Origin: Welwitschia mirabilis
Taxonomy: Eukaryota > Gnetophyta > Gnetopsida > Welwitschiales
DNA: 55,441 nucleotides
Reading direction: 5' to 3'
Assembly: GCA_051453625.1 (NCBI GenBank)
Contig: JBOZIK010000001.1
Coordinates: 55,651,901 to 55,707,341, forward strand
Part shown: positions 1 to 11,370 of the stretch, piece by piece
How the letters are laid out: each line of letters opens with the position of its first letter
Numbering within the stretch: the stretch's first letter is position 1
Position numbers and translations under genes: made by a program
Notes under the pieces: model-generated
Seen by the model: only the letters and a program-made list of their open reading frames with translations
Database searches by the model: none
Told to the model about the DNA's origin: nothing

Positions 1-2280
1 CTATTTTTTGGCATTCTTATTTCCTAATAGCTTCTAGATTGACGTTAGCTCTAATACCAAGGGAAATAAATAATCATTTTTATTCATAGAGTTTTAGGAT
101 AAAGGTAATTTCCTTAGACAAATTTTACTTCTTGATGTTTATGCTAAAGGATTGGTTATCTTTCATCAGTTATCTAGTATCTTAATTGTAGCATCCCAAA
201 CTCCAACATGTTTGTGGAACCATCTCTAATCAACTATATAAATTCATAAATTCATAATCAGAAGGCTAAGTAGTTTCTTATTTTATAAGAGATAATTAAC
301 TAAGAGAATCCTAATATGAGATTTTAACAATGGAAAACAAGCTTTAAATATCATTTTTAATGCAATAACAATGTTAATATAATATAATATACATCATTCA
401 AGCATTATGTAACATAACACCTCCACATCATATTGTTGTCTAATGTTGGTTATGATACTCTAATAAAATAGTGATCAGTCTTAAGCATGCATAGTAATCA
501 GAAAGAAAAGTGAGAAGCTATAGTGTTTTAATAAAATTGAAAAGGGAATTTGCAACCTAAGTAGCATCTAAAAGCCTAAAGGAAGTTGGGATGCATTGTA
601 CTAATACTAAAATGACACCATGTTCTTGTGAACTGGCTTTATGTAAAGTAGATATTTCACATTGCAAGAGGGTTTTAAAACTTCAAGTCCACTAGATAAG
701 TGGAAGAAGTAAATCATCTTAAAGTGCTAAAGTATCCTCACCAACAACACATGCATAGTGTGCAGATTGAGATCCTTTTCTAGACAAACTTCTTTCTGTC
801 CTTTACCACATGTCTATCTATTGAAGAGAAGCCCGTTGAATTTGTTTGCATCATTTCAAACTTTGTCGTTGTGATTGATGGCCCACATGTTAACCATTGT
901 AGTGGTTCTGGTAGGAATGAAGTGGCAGCAAATAGGAACATCGTGAATGACAAGCCTTGCCCAAGAGAGCACCATCCTAGGTAGGTGCATTCTTAGAATC
1001 TATTTCACAATCGCCTTCATATACTTCATTCTCTTTGTGCCTTTCTTCATCAATCCTCTATGTTTGTTCAAAGAGGCAATGCATCACGTGTTAAACAGAA
1101 ACTACCTTAAGTGCATCAAAAATATGGAAACCCACATTGTTTTTGTGATGGATTTGGGAGAGAAGAAAAAGAGGAGACACGACTATGAAGTGGCTCACCC
1201 ACAAGAATATATTTTAGAGAAAATAGATGAGTGCAGCAAGGCAATGAATGTGGTGCTAATTTCTTCTGGAGGGAGCAACTCCCATAGCCCTTTCAAACAT
1301 GAGTGACTTAGTAGTCTGTTTGAGAGGTCTATCCACAAACGTGGGTGTAACATCCAATTCAAAGAAATAAAATAAATTGTAAGCATATGACGTTTGTGAA
1401 CAGACTAGTTTATTGTCTACTATGGGGTAATGTGAAAGGGAGACTAGAATAAAGGGCTCTGTGGCTCTACTCCTTCCACAAATTACAAGTAAAATTTATG
1501 TAAAGTCTACATATTTTAGCTAAATAAAAAAAATGATCACTAAAATGGAGCCCATTGAGTATGTCTTTCCTTCGACTGTAAGAGGAAATGACCATGTCAA
1601 TGTCTCAAACTCCAACATTATCATCATTGAAAATGGATATCATATGGATATCAAATTGTTATAGTTGATGTTGATGAAGTTATAAGATCCCTTCACTAAT
1701 TTAATTTTCTTTCTGGTAAACTTTGGGAGACTTCACTAACCTCCTCATTACCTTCTGATATTTCTGATATTTGTTTTTGTAAAGCCTGATAGTGGAAGCA
1801 TGCACTATAGTGAGGTTATGGACAACAATGTAGGGTTTAGTTGTAGAAGATTCATGAGGGCAATTGTTGATGTAGTTAGAACAATGCCCTAATGCATAAA
1901 TACCATAATCGTAGCCTTTTAAAGCTACGAACATAGTTTGTTTAAATCATCATATTCCCTAAAACAGAAGCCTGCATAGTTAACGAATTCCTTAATGACT
2001 TGCTAGTGAAAGAAGCCATCATATATATTTTCTAAGACTTGAGGTAGGTCTAAGTAAGATGGCATGACAATTGGTTACATCGGTGCACTCTCCATAACAG
2101 TAAACAACAAAGATCAAAAGAAAAAGGAAACAGAAGATGATTATCCATTTGGAGCACCAACCGTATTTTAAGGTTTTGTTTAAGAGATTGTGATAGCATT
2201 TGACACCCTTATTAATAAAACATAATACAGGGATTTTCATTTTGTAATAACTATACAGTAATTATACGCAAGGAAAATGA
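1..2280. other. No identifiable gene; AT-rich unassigned DNA with a possible LTR start at its left edge
   Basis: I find no recognisable protein family here. A few short open frames exist, such as 947-1306 on the plus strand (119 codons, one hydrophobic stretch then a charged tail), but they match no family I know and have no supporting neighbours. The left edge holds a primer-binding-site-like sequence (separate entry), so at least the first few hundred bases may be LTR sequence. Confidence 0.5.
48..59 (-). other. Primer binding site, initiator-Met tRNA type
   Basis: On the minus strand these 12 bases read TGGTATTAGAGC, one C-to-T change from the plant copia PBS TGGTATCAGAGC. The plus-strand sequence just right of it (AGGGAAATAAATAA) resembles the start of the copia LTR at 29483. 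This suggests the 5' LTR of a minus-strand copia element begins at about 60 and the rest of the element lies left of the window. The far LTR edge was not found. Confidence 0.5.
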
Positions 2281-2739
2281 AATAGACAATACCTCGAAAA
2301 TGAGGAGGGAGAAAGAATCTTTAGAGACAATTGCAGTGAAGGTGCCTGTGACATGGAAGCATCAGATCAATGCAGATCTTCATTCTGCTATTCCTGTATG
2401 TTATATGGCAAGAGCTTTGATAGCAGTCAAGCAGATCATTCATTTGAAATGTGTAGTGACTACTAAAGCTAGAATGACGTCAAATCTGTAACATGCTGAG
2501 ACTCAACGCATTAATGCGTCATGCACACAGGATGGGAATAGATATTCTCATGAATGAATAGGAAATGGATTCCATGAAAAAGGGATCATGTGTTACTTGG
2601 AGTATTGGGAAAAACTTTCAAGGAAATGCAAGTCACATAGCAACTTAACTCATTCTTCCTTTTCTTCTGCTTTTCTGATTCTGCTACGTGTGGCTGGAGC
2701 TTCTTCCAAATGAATAATTTGATGTAAGATTCTAGGACG

Positions 2740-3078
2740 CTAAAATGCAAAAATCCAGAGCATGAAAAGCTGTTGATCAATTAAAGAATGCGCAATAATA
2801 CCGACCGGCGCGAACGAGGATAGGGCTGATAGGCTTGAATTCAGTAGCAGGCAATAGCTAAGTAAGCACATAATTGGGCTTTCCTTCTTTCCTTCCTGAA
2901 AGTGTGTTCTTTTCTCACAAAAAGACTCTGAAACTCTCTCAATTCCACTTTCTCCCTCTGTCAAAAGCCTTTTCCCGTAGTGTATCGATCTTATAGAACT
3001 AACAATTGAAACTTTGCTGGCAGTTTCTTCGAATTCTGAGCTTATATCGCTCTTCTTAGCATATCTGAGTGGAGGCAA
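2740..3078 (-). CDS. Possible exon remnant, unrecognised 112-codon open frame
   Basis: An open frame of 112 codons runs on the minus strand through one of the few stretches that keeps many CpG dinucleotides. The first two thirds are polar (many S, E, K and R residues) and the last third is hydrophobic. I do not recognise a family. The sequence just upstream on this strand (about 3080-3210) is rich in short pyrimidine tracts and contains ATTAGGGCTTAGAG, reminiscent of plant 5' leaders. It may be the start of a host gene or a fossil of one, but no splice sites, downstream exons or domain support it. It could be a chance frame. Confidence 0.2.
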   Translation of the reverse strand: MPPLRYAKKSDISSEFEETASKVSIVSSIRSIHYGKRLLTEGESGIERVSESFCEKRTHFQEGKKESPIMCLLSYCLLLNSSLSALSSFAPVGIIAHSLIDQQLFMLWIFAF

Positions 3079-3500
3079 GGGAGCATATCAGAGGACAAAA
3101 ATGCGCTCTTCGTTCTGCGGGAGGGTTTGGGCTTGCGATTGGGAAGGATAAGCTTAAGAGGCTGATTAGTATACGGATCGATAAAGCATTACTCTAAGCC
3201 CTAATCTAGAAAGAGTTTCTGCTCTAACCGTCTGATCATCTTATACTGCTTGTCCTTCTCCCAGGGAAAACAAAAGGCATCATAGAAATTTAGTTCCTAC
3301 TCCTTATTGAAAAAGGTTCTAAAATGCAAGATTTCAGGTTTCAGTTTGATGTATTTATCTTCATCATGACAACGCTAGCGCTCTTCGTTGTTGCTGTTAG
3401 TGCCATACATTCTTTGCCTTCACTTGTTGTAGAACTTGCGTCTAGCTTTCTCCATAGGAATATCTTCTTTTGTACATTCCTTATCCATGTTCTTCTCCGT
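2790..3500. other. CpG-retaining, higher-GC patch
   Basis: By eye about 18 CpG dinucleotides fall within 2790-3260, with several more to 3500 (for example ACCGACCGGCGCGAACG near 2800-2816), while the following kilobases are nearly CpG-free. In a genome so depleted by deamination this suggests either sequence kept unmethylated, such as a promoter or first exon, or a recent arrival. Confidence 0.45.
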
Positions 3501-4214
3501 CTCCTTTAGCTTCCCAATTGCAAGCTTGCTGTCTAGCCATTCTTTAAAGGCATTATTCTCTTTTTCATTTCTTGATCCACATCTATGTCTCCTCTTTAAC
3601 TTGAATCATCCCTTCCTTTTAAATTAAGTCTATGTTTAGTACTTAAGAATTGCCTTTGCTCTGCCAATTTCAACGTCATTCAATTTAGAAGGTTGTCATG
3701 ACTCATGACTGTAATTTCCTTAGATGACATGTGAGGCTTGGAAGAGAAAAAGAAAGAGGAGTTGTAATAGCGAGATATTGAGAGGGAAAATGTCTTTCAC
3801 GAAAGTAGATTTGCAAAAGAGAGCATGATGACTTTCATGGACAATGCCATCATTGCCTTTCTCCCTTGATAACTCGATCACTCTCAACTTTTTCGCTCTT
3901 TCAATAGGGGTGATTGCTTCCTTATTATCATTTTTGCTAATAGTGAAACCAAACAATGTCCACCATTATGTTTTCATAGTTTTCAAATATCAGATACATT
4001 TTGCTTAATAAATAGTGGAACTCCATGTTTACATCGTGATATAAATGGGCCCAATGTGCGCACACACCTATGGGCCTTTAAAAATATCTTCCTTTTCACT
4101 TCTGAGTGAGGTGAAGAGGAAGCTAAACTTCAAGTATGGATTTTGATGTTAAATTGTAACCTAGTCTCATATAACAACTTAATAATGACTATGCCAAGCG
4201 AAATTGCAACCTAT

Positions 4215-4226
4215 GCTCTGATATCA
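4215..4226 (-). other. Second initiator-Met-type primer binding site with adjacent LTR start
   Basis: The minus strand reads TGATATCAGAGC, matching the plant copia/TRIM PBS TGGTATCAGAGC except for one G-to-A change. Four bases further right, at 4230, the plus strand begins TGTAATGTCC, which has the TG expected at an LTR edge. This suggests a minus-strand element whose 5' LTR starts at 4230 and extends right. I could not find the partner LTR or any coding domain, so it may be a truncated or miniature (TRIM-like) element. Confidence 0.45.
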
Positions 4227-4259
4227 AAATGTAATGTCCACCTTAACTTATCCTACAAT

Positions 4260-6980
4260 TTTGCTAGAGAATAATTTATAAAAGACAATAGATAAACTGA
4301 ATTATAACTACTAGCTATTGAAAATAAACTAGTTATGCCTTGATATAACTTCAAAATAACCTCAAGAGGATATATACATATATAATTCTTGAAATTTGCC
4401 CTTGCAAAGAGGGAGAAGATGATAGAATATAATCATACACATTTGCAAATTCCAAAATAACAAAATGTTTACTTGTGCTTAAATAATAAGATGACTAAAG
4501 CATGACAAAATGTCTACACCATATTAAGCTATCAGCTAATACATATCTCCCACATAGGGTCCTCTTTTCAAAATAAGTACTAAAAATAAGTAAAGTAAAC
4601 AAGTAGATGATACCTAGTTTGTATTTCAGCCATTAGCTATTTTTAGCATCGTCCTTTGCAACAGTTCCTGAACATGCAAGTATGGTGTGAGAGCTATAAC
4701 ATTCATGGTTTCCAGTATGGCCCATGGCAAGGAATAGATATGTCTATGATTCTCTAAGTATAAGGTAAAGAATTACAAGAATATCCAAGATGTAACTAAG
4801 ACCTCATTTTCGTATTATCTTCTTTACTGTTATTCCACAATAATTTCCAATAATCCAGTTTACACAACTAGAAGGAATAAAATTAATAATATTTATGCAT
4901 AATTTTTTCTTTTTTGCTCTGGAGGTTCGGTCCCATGACCATGGAACTTACAACAAAGAATATCACTATCTAAAGTTCGAACAAGTGGTTACCCTGACCA
5001 GTTTTAATTCTATAATTTGACATATCATGATATAGGTTAATGGTCGGTTCCAAGATAATTTCAAGATGTCTTACAAAGGGCTAATTAAGAGACTTCGTCA
5101 AAATAGTTAACAATAAGATAATATAAGAAATACTAGGGTTATGCAAGATTTACAAGACTAGGTAGAAAAACATACAAAAAGGAAATGTAAGAATTAAATA
5201 AGATCATACGAAGATACAAAAATAAAGGACCATACAAGATTCAAAAATAAAATAGGATCATATAAGAAATGAAGAGAATATATTAGGACCATACCCGAAA
5301 TTAGATGCGAGACTCGTGAAATTTTGAAGACTTTAAGACTTTTAAGGATTCCAAGACTCCAATGCTTTTCAAGCTCTAATTTTTGAAATCACCAAGATAT
5401 AATACTAGAGAATTTCTTAGAAATATGCAAATAAGAGGAGAGGGAAGTCCTATTTCAAGTAAGAGGATGTAGAAATATGAAGAGATACGAGGATATGAAG
5501 AAACACTATCTTAAAAAAGAAGATGGTAAGGATTCCATAACCCCTAATCATTACCTTGATATGCCATTGGGTGCATTTAATATTTCATCATCATAATAAT
5601 AAATGCTTAAGATGCCACTTCTTGCAATTATTGTGATAAAGAATTAAGATGAGATGTTTAGCAAAACATTAGGATAAGATCTTATATAAATATTTTTCAT
5701 AATAAATACATATTAATCATTAAATAAAGAAAATGCAACATCATAATTATGGACGTTATTTTAGCATACACTACTAAAATAAATTATTAAAATAAGCCAA
5801 CATGATGCATCCAAATAATTATAGCTATTATAAGAATAATTCACATGTTAAAAAAAAAGCAAATAAGAGAATAAGAAAATATAATAATCTTGGTACATTA
5901 AATGCAAGAATTACAAAAAAAAAAAAATAATGTTCATATAATCAACTAATTTACCCACTAAAAGATTATTACTAATTAAAGAAGGAAATACTACAAAATA
6001 ACATTAGTAATTATGGTGGTTAAAAAAATTTAAAATAATAATTAAAACATGTCAAGTTTTGAAATAAAGAATTACATCTCAAATAATAATATTAAGCTAA
6101 TAAATAAAGAAGGAATATAGTAATTAAATCAGCTTAGTAGGTCCAACTAGATAAAAATTATTTTTATTTAACTATTTGAACTAAATCTTTAGACCTTCAA
6201 AAATCTAGACATGATGATTAGTATCAACAAGGAGCCATAAGTTTTGAATCCCTTTGTGATTCTTTGAAGGTGCACCAAGTGAGCAACACATTGGAACTAC
6301 TCCACCCTATCCTAATGTAATCATTCTCTTACTTCTCAATCTCATCTAAACTTTAAAAATACTTTTTTTAATCATACTCTTGTACTTAATCCTCTACTTC
6401 AAGCCTTTGAAACACGATACACTAAGAATGTTCTTTCACTGTCACTCTAAGGATATAACAAATGCTATGCATGTTGCCTTCACCTACAATCTTTGTTTTT
6501 TCTCCTATAAGCCCTAAACCTACCTCTTCCATTACTTTTTTCATTTTGATGTTGTAAATTAATTCTTTAGATAGTAATAAAACCTTTTTTTGGGGTTTAT
6601 CATACTCCCCACATTCCCTCCTCTAACCCCAATATTGTTCAAGGAGTCTTTATAATTATTTAAGATCTTCTAGCTAGGAGAATAGTCCTTTGATACATGG
6701 AGCTAATGATGTACTCATCTTGCACATTTTATGAATTATTCTAGTAATTGGTAATATTCATTTAAAAGGAAAGATTAATGTTTGATAATTATTCCATTTA
6801 TTAATAATTTTTCTTATTATTATTGTTTATGTACCTGGTTTTATATTTTACTTATTTTCTTATTGATGCATTTCACATTTGATAAGTTCTCTTATTTGAG
6901 ACATAACCATTTCATTTGATCACTTCTATGGGTTTCTTTTTTACTCGTAATTATTAGACATAGGCCCATTTTGTGTTAAT
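4260..6980. other. Unassigned AT-rich DNA with degenerate short repeats
   Basis: No gene or domain is visible. At about 5195-5300 there are three to four imperfect copies of a roughly 30-base unit of the form GGA(C/T)CATA(C/T)AAGA...AAAATAAA, probably a decayed tandem repeat. Confidence 0.4.
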
Positions 6981-6989
6981 TATACAGGC

Positions 6990-7560
6990 CCAAAAGATCA
7001 CAAATGTTGTTCATGTAGAAAATGTTAAACTTGAACATAATCCTGCATTTGTCAAAAGCTATTTTAGATGGATACCCTTTGAGAACAAATGCTACTATGC
7101 AATGGGCCCTCTGAAGTAAGGTAGTTTTAGCATAAAAGTTGATGTCTTTTTAAGTTCTATAGGATGAAAAGAGTCATAAAATAAAGTTTAACTAGGTTGT
7201 TTCTACTAGATTGTAATCATTTATTACCATAAATGATTTTAAATTCAATTAATCAAATGCGATTGCTTGTTAGAAAAGTCTTAGTCTAAGCCATTTTACA
7301 AAGGAGAATGAAGAAATAGAAAATGGGGTACCAAAAATGACCATTAAGCAATTTATTAATCCTATTGAAGTTATTACCATACTAAGTATTAAATAACACT
7401 ACTTTTTTATCCATTCCAATAAGAATGTCATGGTTTGATTGTCAGAGAAGAATACCCTTTCTATCCCAACAATGAAGAACTTTTTAGGCATTACAACGCC
7501 TTTGAAAAGGAAGGGAGAGATGGTAGATAGGACATCATTTAAGTCACACTACTTTGACTC
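6990..7560 (+). pseudogene. Coding-like remnant, family not recognised
   Basis: Two patches read like real protein: about 6990-7117 (ending near the residues CYYAMGPLK, then a stop) and about 7437-7530 (residues such as EEYPFYPNNEELFRHY and AFEKEGRDGR). They are interrupted by stops and frame changes like the other decayed transposon genes nearby. The codon use and amino-acid balance are better than chance AT-rich sequence would give. I cannot name the family; a plant retroelement gag or accessory ORF is one possibility. Confidence 0.25.
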
Positions 7561-7859
7561 TTTATAGTCCCTGCTGTGTCATCCATGGCATTGATGTCTT
7601 TAATCCTAAATTTAACATTGTGTGTCTGAGGGAAAACATGTAGGTCCATTTTCCTTATATAGAGAAAAAAACACTATGCAAACCATTTCTTCGCACTTGC
7701 ACATTAGTGAACTATGTTTCATTGTAGTCGTTGCTATAATTATCTACCCTTCTTGATTAGTAGCCCATCAACAATAACCCTTTCCTAGTTCTTGGCTCTT
7801 CCATCCCTCTACACATGTAGTTCTTACCACCTTTAGCAAATTGAAGGGACCACTCAGTC

Positions 7860-9250
7860 TCAGGCAGGAGACATGCCATCATTCATCTCAAAGGAGGATG
7901 GTGAAAATAAGGCACCAAAGAAGAATACATAATTAAAGAAATATGAAGGGACATCAAAAATAGAGAGTAGGTGTAGGACAACCTTTGAAGGAGGGTGATA
8001 AGAAGGAATGATATCCTTCAAAAAAGGAGGTGAAAAAAAAGAAAAGGGAAAAAAGAAAAACCATACAAGAAACAAAGAAAAGAGAACTTTTATTAGATCA
8101 TTATGTAATGTACGATGGAAAGAAATAGGAACTAGTCAAAGGAAAAAAAGAGGAAAGACTATAGATGGTAGATAGAGCATAAAAAATAGGTGACTTTAGT
8201 GCTAAGTAAGAACTTAACAAAGGATAATAATGAAGTGGGATGTATGTAGTGAAAAACAATAGAGAATGTGGTGGATCTAGAGCAAGAGCTAGTCAAACAT
8301 GATAAAACCAATATACAATGGGATGCAATAAGGTAGACAGAGCAATCAAGAGGAAAGAATACTAGCAAGTTGTGAAGGAGAGACAGAGCAGTGGAGAGAA
8401 GAGGAAATCAAACAAAAAATTATACAAGAGAGAGATACTAGGGATTCAAGACCAAAGTGACTTCAAGAGAATGAACAAGAAGAAACATGGTAAAGACATC
8501 AACATTTAAGGGTAGCAAGGCTATGAAAGGGTAATAAATAGTAGAGGGGGAATTCCTAAAGAGTAGAAAGGCTACATTAATAAACTTCAACAGAATAGCC
8601 AATAGGGAAGAGCTACAAAGAATGGATGACAGTCCAAAAAGAAAATAGAAATAGGAAAGAAAACACATAGAAGGGATCACTTTAAAATAACAATAAAAAA
8701 ATAGAGGTGATGGGGGAATCAAAAGATAAAGGACAATCAAAAGAAATAAGATGCTACACAAGGGAGCATCAAGGGATAAGAAACACCATGTAGTAGTGGG
8801 ATAACATCAAAGAGAAAATAAGGGTAGAAGCCAAAGGAGGAACAAGAGGAAAGTGGTAACCATTAAGGAAAAAAAAAAAGGAAAGGGCCTTATATTAAAA
8901 GTGGCACAAAGGTGACTATGCACAACAAGATAGCTTTACAAAGCAAAGGATAGGGGACTTTGACAACAAGGCATTAAAGGGTAGAAAGGGAAAGCATCAA
9001 GAATAGAGATGCTATAGGAGAAAATCAAGATAAAGTACATTCAAAGAGGTAGTGTTCAAAACAGAGATCACAATGAGAATTCTATGAAGAAGAGAATAGA
9101 GGAAGAATAAGAAAGGCTCACAAGAGTTGACAAACGATAAAAAATAGAGAGTAGGAAAGCAACACTTTAAAAACAAAGGTCAGCATTGACATAAGAGGTC
9201 TCAAACTTCCAAAAAAGCAAAAGAAGAAGAAGAAGAAGAAGAAAAAATAG
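7860..9250. repeat. Purine-biased low-complexity domain, probably decayed tandem repeats
   Basis: For about 1.4 kb the plus strand is dominated by A and G, with recurring words such as AAAGGG, GAGGAA, CATCAAG and TAGAAAGG. Long open frames on the minus strand (7860-8075, 8159-8368, 8438-8761) are a by-product: the complementary strand is rich in T and C, so they read as F/S/L/P-rich nonsense. I see no fixed repeat period, only recurrent motifs, so an ancient, heavily mutated satellite is the best guess. Confidence 0.5.
9221..9243 (+). repeat. GAA microsatellite
   Basis: Seven consecutive AAG/GAA triplets close the purine-biased domain. Confidence 0.9.
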
Positions 9251-9550
9251 GTCATAGTAATAAATATTATTCATTTATTTCCTTTATCCTAGGATCTACA
9301 TTTATGCGTTCAATATTAGATTTGAAGTCAGAGTTGTTTAATCTTATTTTTAGAAATTGTTGATTTCTACATTCCATCTTGTAATGCATTATCTTCATTT
9401 CCAAGGGATTTAATATCCTTATATGTTATGGATTCACTATATTAGAATCATGTCACATTAGAATAGGACATATACATATGTTTATTTCTTTTATTTAGTC
9501 TCATCATTGACAGTTTTTGATTTACAAATAAATAGTCATATTACAAATCT

Positions 9551-9580
9551 TTGTGTGTGTGTGAATATATACATATATAT

Positions 9581-9625
<45 letters not shown>
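9551..9625. repeat. Compound GT and AT microsatellite
   Basis: A short (TG) run (9551-9563) leads into interrupted and then pure (AT) repeats, the pure tract covering about 9585-9625. Confidence 0.95.
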
Positions 9626-9627
<2 letters not shown>

Positions 9628-9835
9628 GAACAAAAGAAGTTGTTTATTCAAGGAAGAAATGAAAAACTAGATTGGAATCATATGCTATAGGAATAAAACC
9701 TCCATGTTACTAGCATATATCACAACATATTCTAATAGTGGAAAGATATAACACTCAAGTATCACATCAGGAAAATTAAAAGGAATACTCTAAATAATAA
9801 TAAACTACCCGATAATCAACCATCGTCTAGTCACG

Positions 9836-10055
9836 TTTAGAACTAATCCTTCATATAAGAAAAATTACTTAAACAACTTGATACTAGAAGGAGGGTGTAA
9901 AGCTAAACTCTTCAATAATATCACAATGTCAAACTGAGTCTAATCATTTAGAGTTAAATCTTGTTGAATTAAACTATTAAAGTGACATCAATAACCTAGC
10001 ATTAGGTCAGATTTAGAAATAATTCTTGATTTGTGAGAACTTTCATAAACAATTA
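9836..10055 (-). repeat. Left arm of an inverted repeat, about one and a bit units
   Basis: The plus strand here matches the reverse complement of the right arm at 10940-11370 at roughly 70 percent by eye. Shared landmarks are TTTAGAA(C/A)TAATTCTT, AAAGTGACATC and ACTAGAAG(G/A)AGGGTGT. The landmark TTTAGAAcTAATcCTT appears at 9836 and again near 10010, so this arm carries part of a second unit. The arm starts directly where the minus-strand gag fragment 10060-10345 stops making sense. Confidence 0.65.
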
Positions 10056-10059
10056 AGTA

Positions 10060-10345
10060 ATGTTGGATAAACATTTTAAGGAGATATTTTAAACTCATGA
10101 CATAGTGAGTAGGTATATAGTGATATCACTCGATGGCTTATTTCTTCAAGGAAAAACAAAATAGATGACATGCAGTGTTGTAATCAACATTGTATATGTG
10201 ATAGGTGTGTTTGAAATTTTTGATGTGGATGATGAAATCTTCTAGGGTAGCGAACGTTTCAAAATCTGACATTTCATTTGATGCAATGATCTTATAAGGG
10301 ACAGAGAGATGAATGGAGATGTTGTCAAAGTTAAATTCTAAATAG
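10060..10345 (-). pseudogene. Ty3/gypsy gag fragment
   Basis: Reading right to left, the translation gives a clear retrotransposon capsid pattern: an MSDFETFATLEDFIIHI-like opening, then CHLFCFSLKK-stop-AIE-stop-YHYIPTH and SLKYLLKMFIQHY. This matches the usual gag order (LFPFSL-k-AxxWY, then FEELxxxFxxHF). The stop in AIE*Y stands where W is expected (TGG to TGA). Only the central capsid part survives, bounded by the repeat arms. It is a pseudogene of a Tat-like or related gypsy element. Confidence 0.65.
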
Positions 10346-10802
10346 TTTTTCTTATTTTAAAGAACTCATTTTAGGTTGTTGATTTCTTCCCACATAGTGG
10401 TTAAATCTAATTATCAGGGCAGTTTATCTTTAAGTCATTAGTTTTTGGATGGCTTTTCTTCATGTGTGGAGTATTTGAAGAGGTTATCATCATCATATTA
10501 TTTCTTTGTGTCTTATTCTTGTAGTTCTAGTAGGGCTTCTAGATTTTCTTTATGACCCCATGCATTAATGAACTCTTCATCATTACCCCTTTCAGGGAGG
10601 AGCTCATTCTTATGAGTTTGACTCTTTTTTTCATTAACCAATCCTAAGCTCTTTGGTTCCATAGCATGAATTCATTTATTAGGGTGGATAAGGTATGGGT
10701 TCCAATAAGTTTTATAGTCTGTGATAGTGTGTATCTTATTCATAAAAAGTGTAGAAGGATCTTGTTGAATTAGGATTTTGTATATCTCCTCAAGAGTGCA
10801 TT

Positions 10803-10859
10803 CCTTTTTATCAGATGTTAAGATCGACATCCCTTTTTATCACGTGTTAAGATTGACAT
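10803..10859 (+). repeat. 29-base tandem duplication
   Basis: Two adjacent copies, 10803-10830 and 10832-10859, of a 28-base unit with three mismatches, separated by one C. Each holds the words CCTTTTTATCA and GTTAAGAT. Confidence 0.85.
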
Positions 10860-10939
10860 TGTGGCCTTAAGACAAGATAGTGGAAAAGGCAAATGTGAAA
10901 GGTTAAATGAGTAATTGAAAATCCATAAGAGGGGCCTTC

Positions 10940-11370
10940 CTTTTAGCACCAAACTATTTAGGGGATTTTCCCTAAAGTTATAACATGTGATTTATTAGAT
11001 GATTTATTTAGGTTTAACAATAATTGATTAAGTTTAACCTAATGTTACTTTGACAGTTTCATTTAATTGGATTTTACTTTAGATGATTAAGCTTGGTTTG
11101 ATGTCATGATATTGTTATAGAATTTAGCTTAACACCCCCTTTCTAGTGCCAAATTCTTTACGAAAGTTTTACAAACCAAGAATTAGTTCTAAATGTGATT
11201 TGATGCTGGGTTACTAAGTTTGATTGGATGTCACTTTGATAGTTTAACTTGAGTGGATTTGACTCAAGATGATTAAATTTGATTTAACGTCAGAATGTTA
11301 TTTAAAATTTTAGCTTGACACCCTTCTTCTAGTGCCAAACTATTTAGGCAAATTTTCCTAAACTTTATCT
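10940..11370 (+). repeat. Right arm of the inverted repeat, two tandem units of about 190 bases
   Basis: The word TAG(C/T)(A/G)CCAAA(C/T)T starts at 10944, 11144 and 11330, giving periods of about 200 and 186 bases. Between them the sequences GATGTCA, TTTAGCTT and AACACCCCCTTTCTAGTGCC recur. The array is inverted relative to 9836-10055, so the whole is a foldback-like structure around 10060-10930. On the minus strand each unit shows TTTGGCACTAGAAG, very like the Ty3 primer binding site at 31791. Confidence 0.7.

Noticed and set aside
947-1306. 119-codon open frame on the plus strand
   Set aside because: No recognisable domain, no supporting promoter or neighbour, and a hydrophobic stretch typical of AT-rich chance frames. 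Not called as a gene.
3324-3627. Overlapping short plus-strand frames rich in F, L and S
   Set aside because: They are pyrimidine-rich sequence translated in two frames; no family recognised and no stop-free extension.
4910-4990. GGTTCGGTCCC resembling a tRNA/SINE B box
   Set aside because: It departs from the B-box consensus at a key A, and no A box or tRNA fold is visible at the right distance.
9836-11370. CRISPR-like array suggested by spaced repeats
   Set aside because: The repeat units are long, diverged and inverted between arms, and the genome is eukaryotic; no short identical repeats with unique spacers exist.
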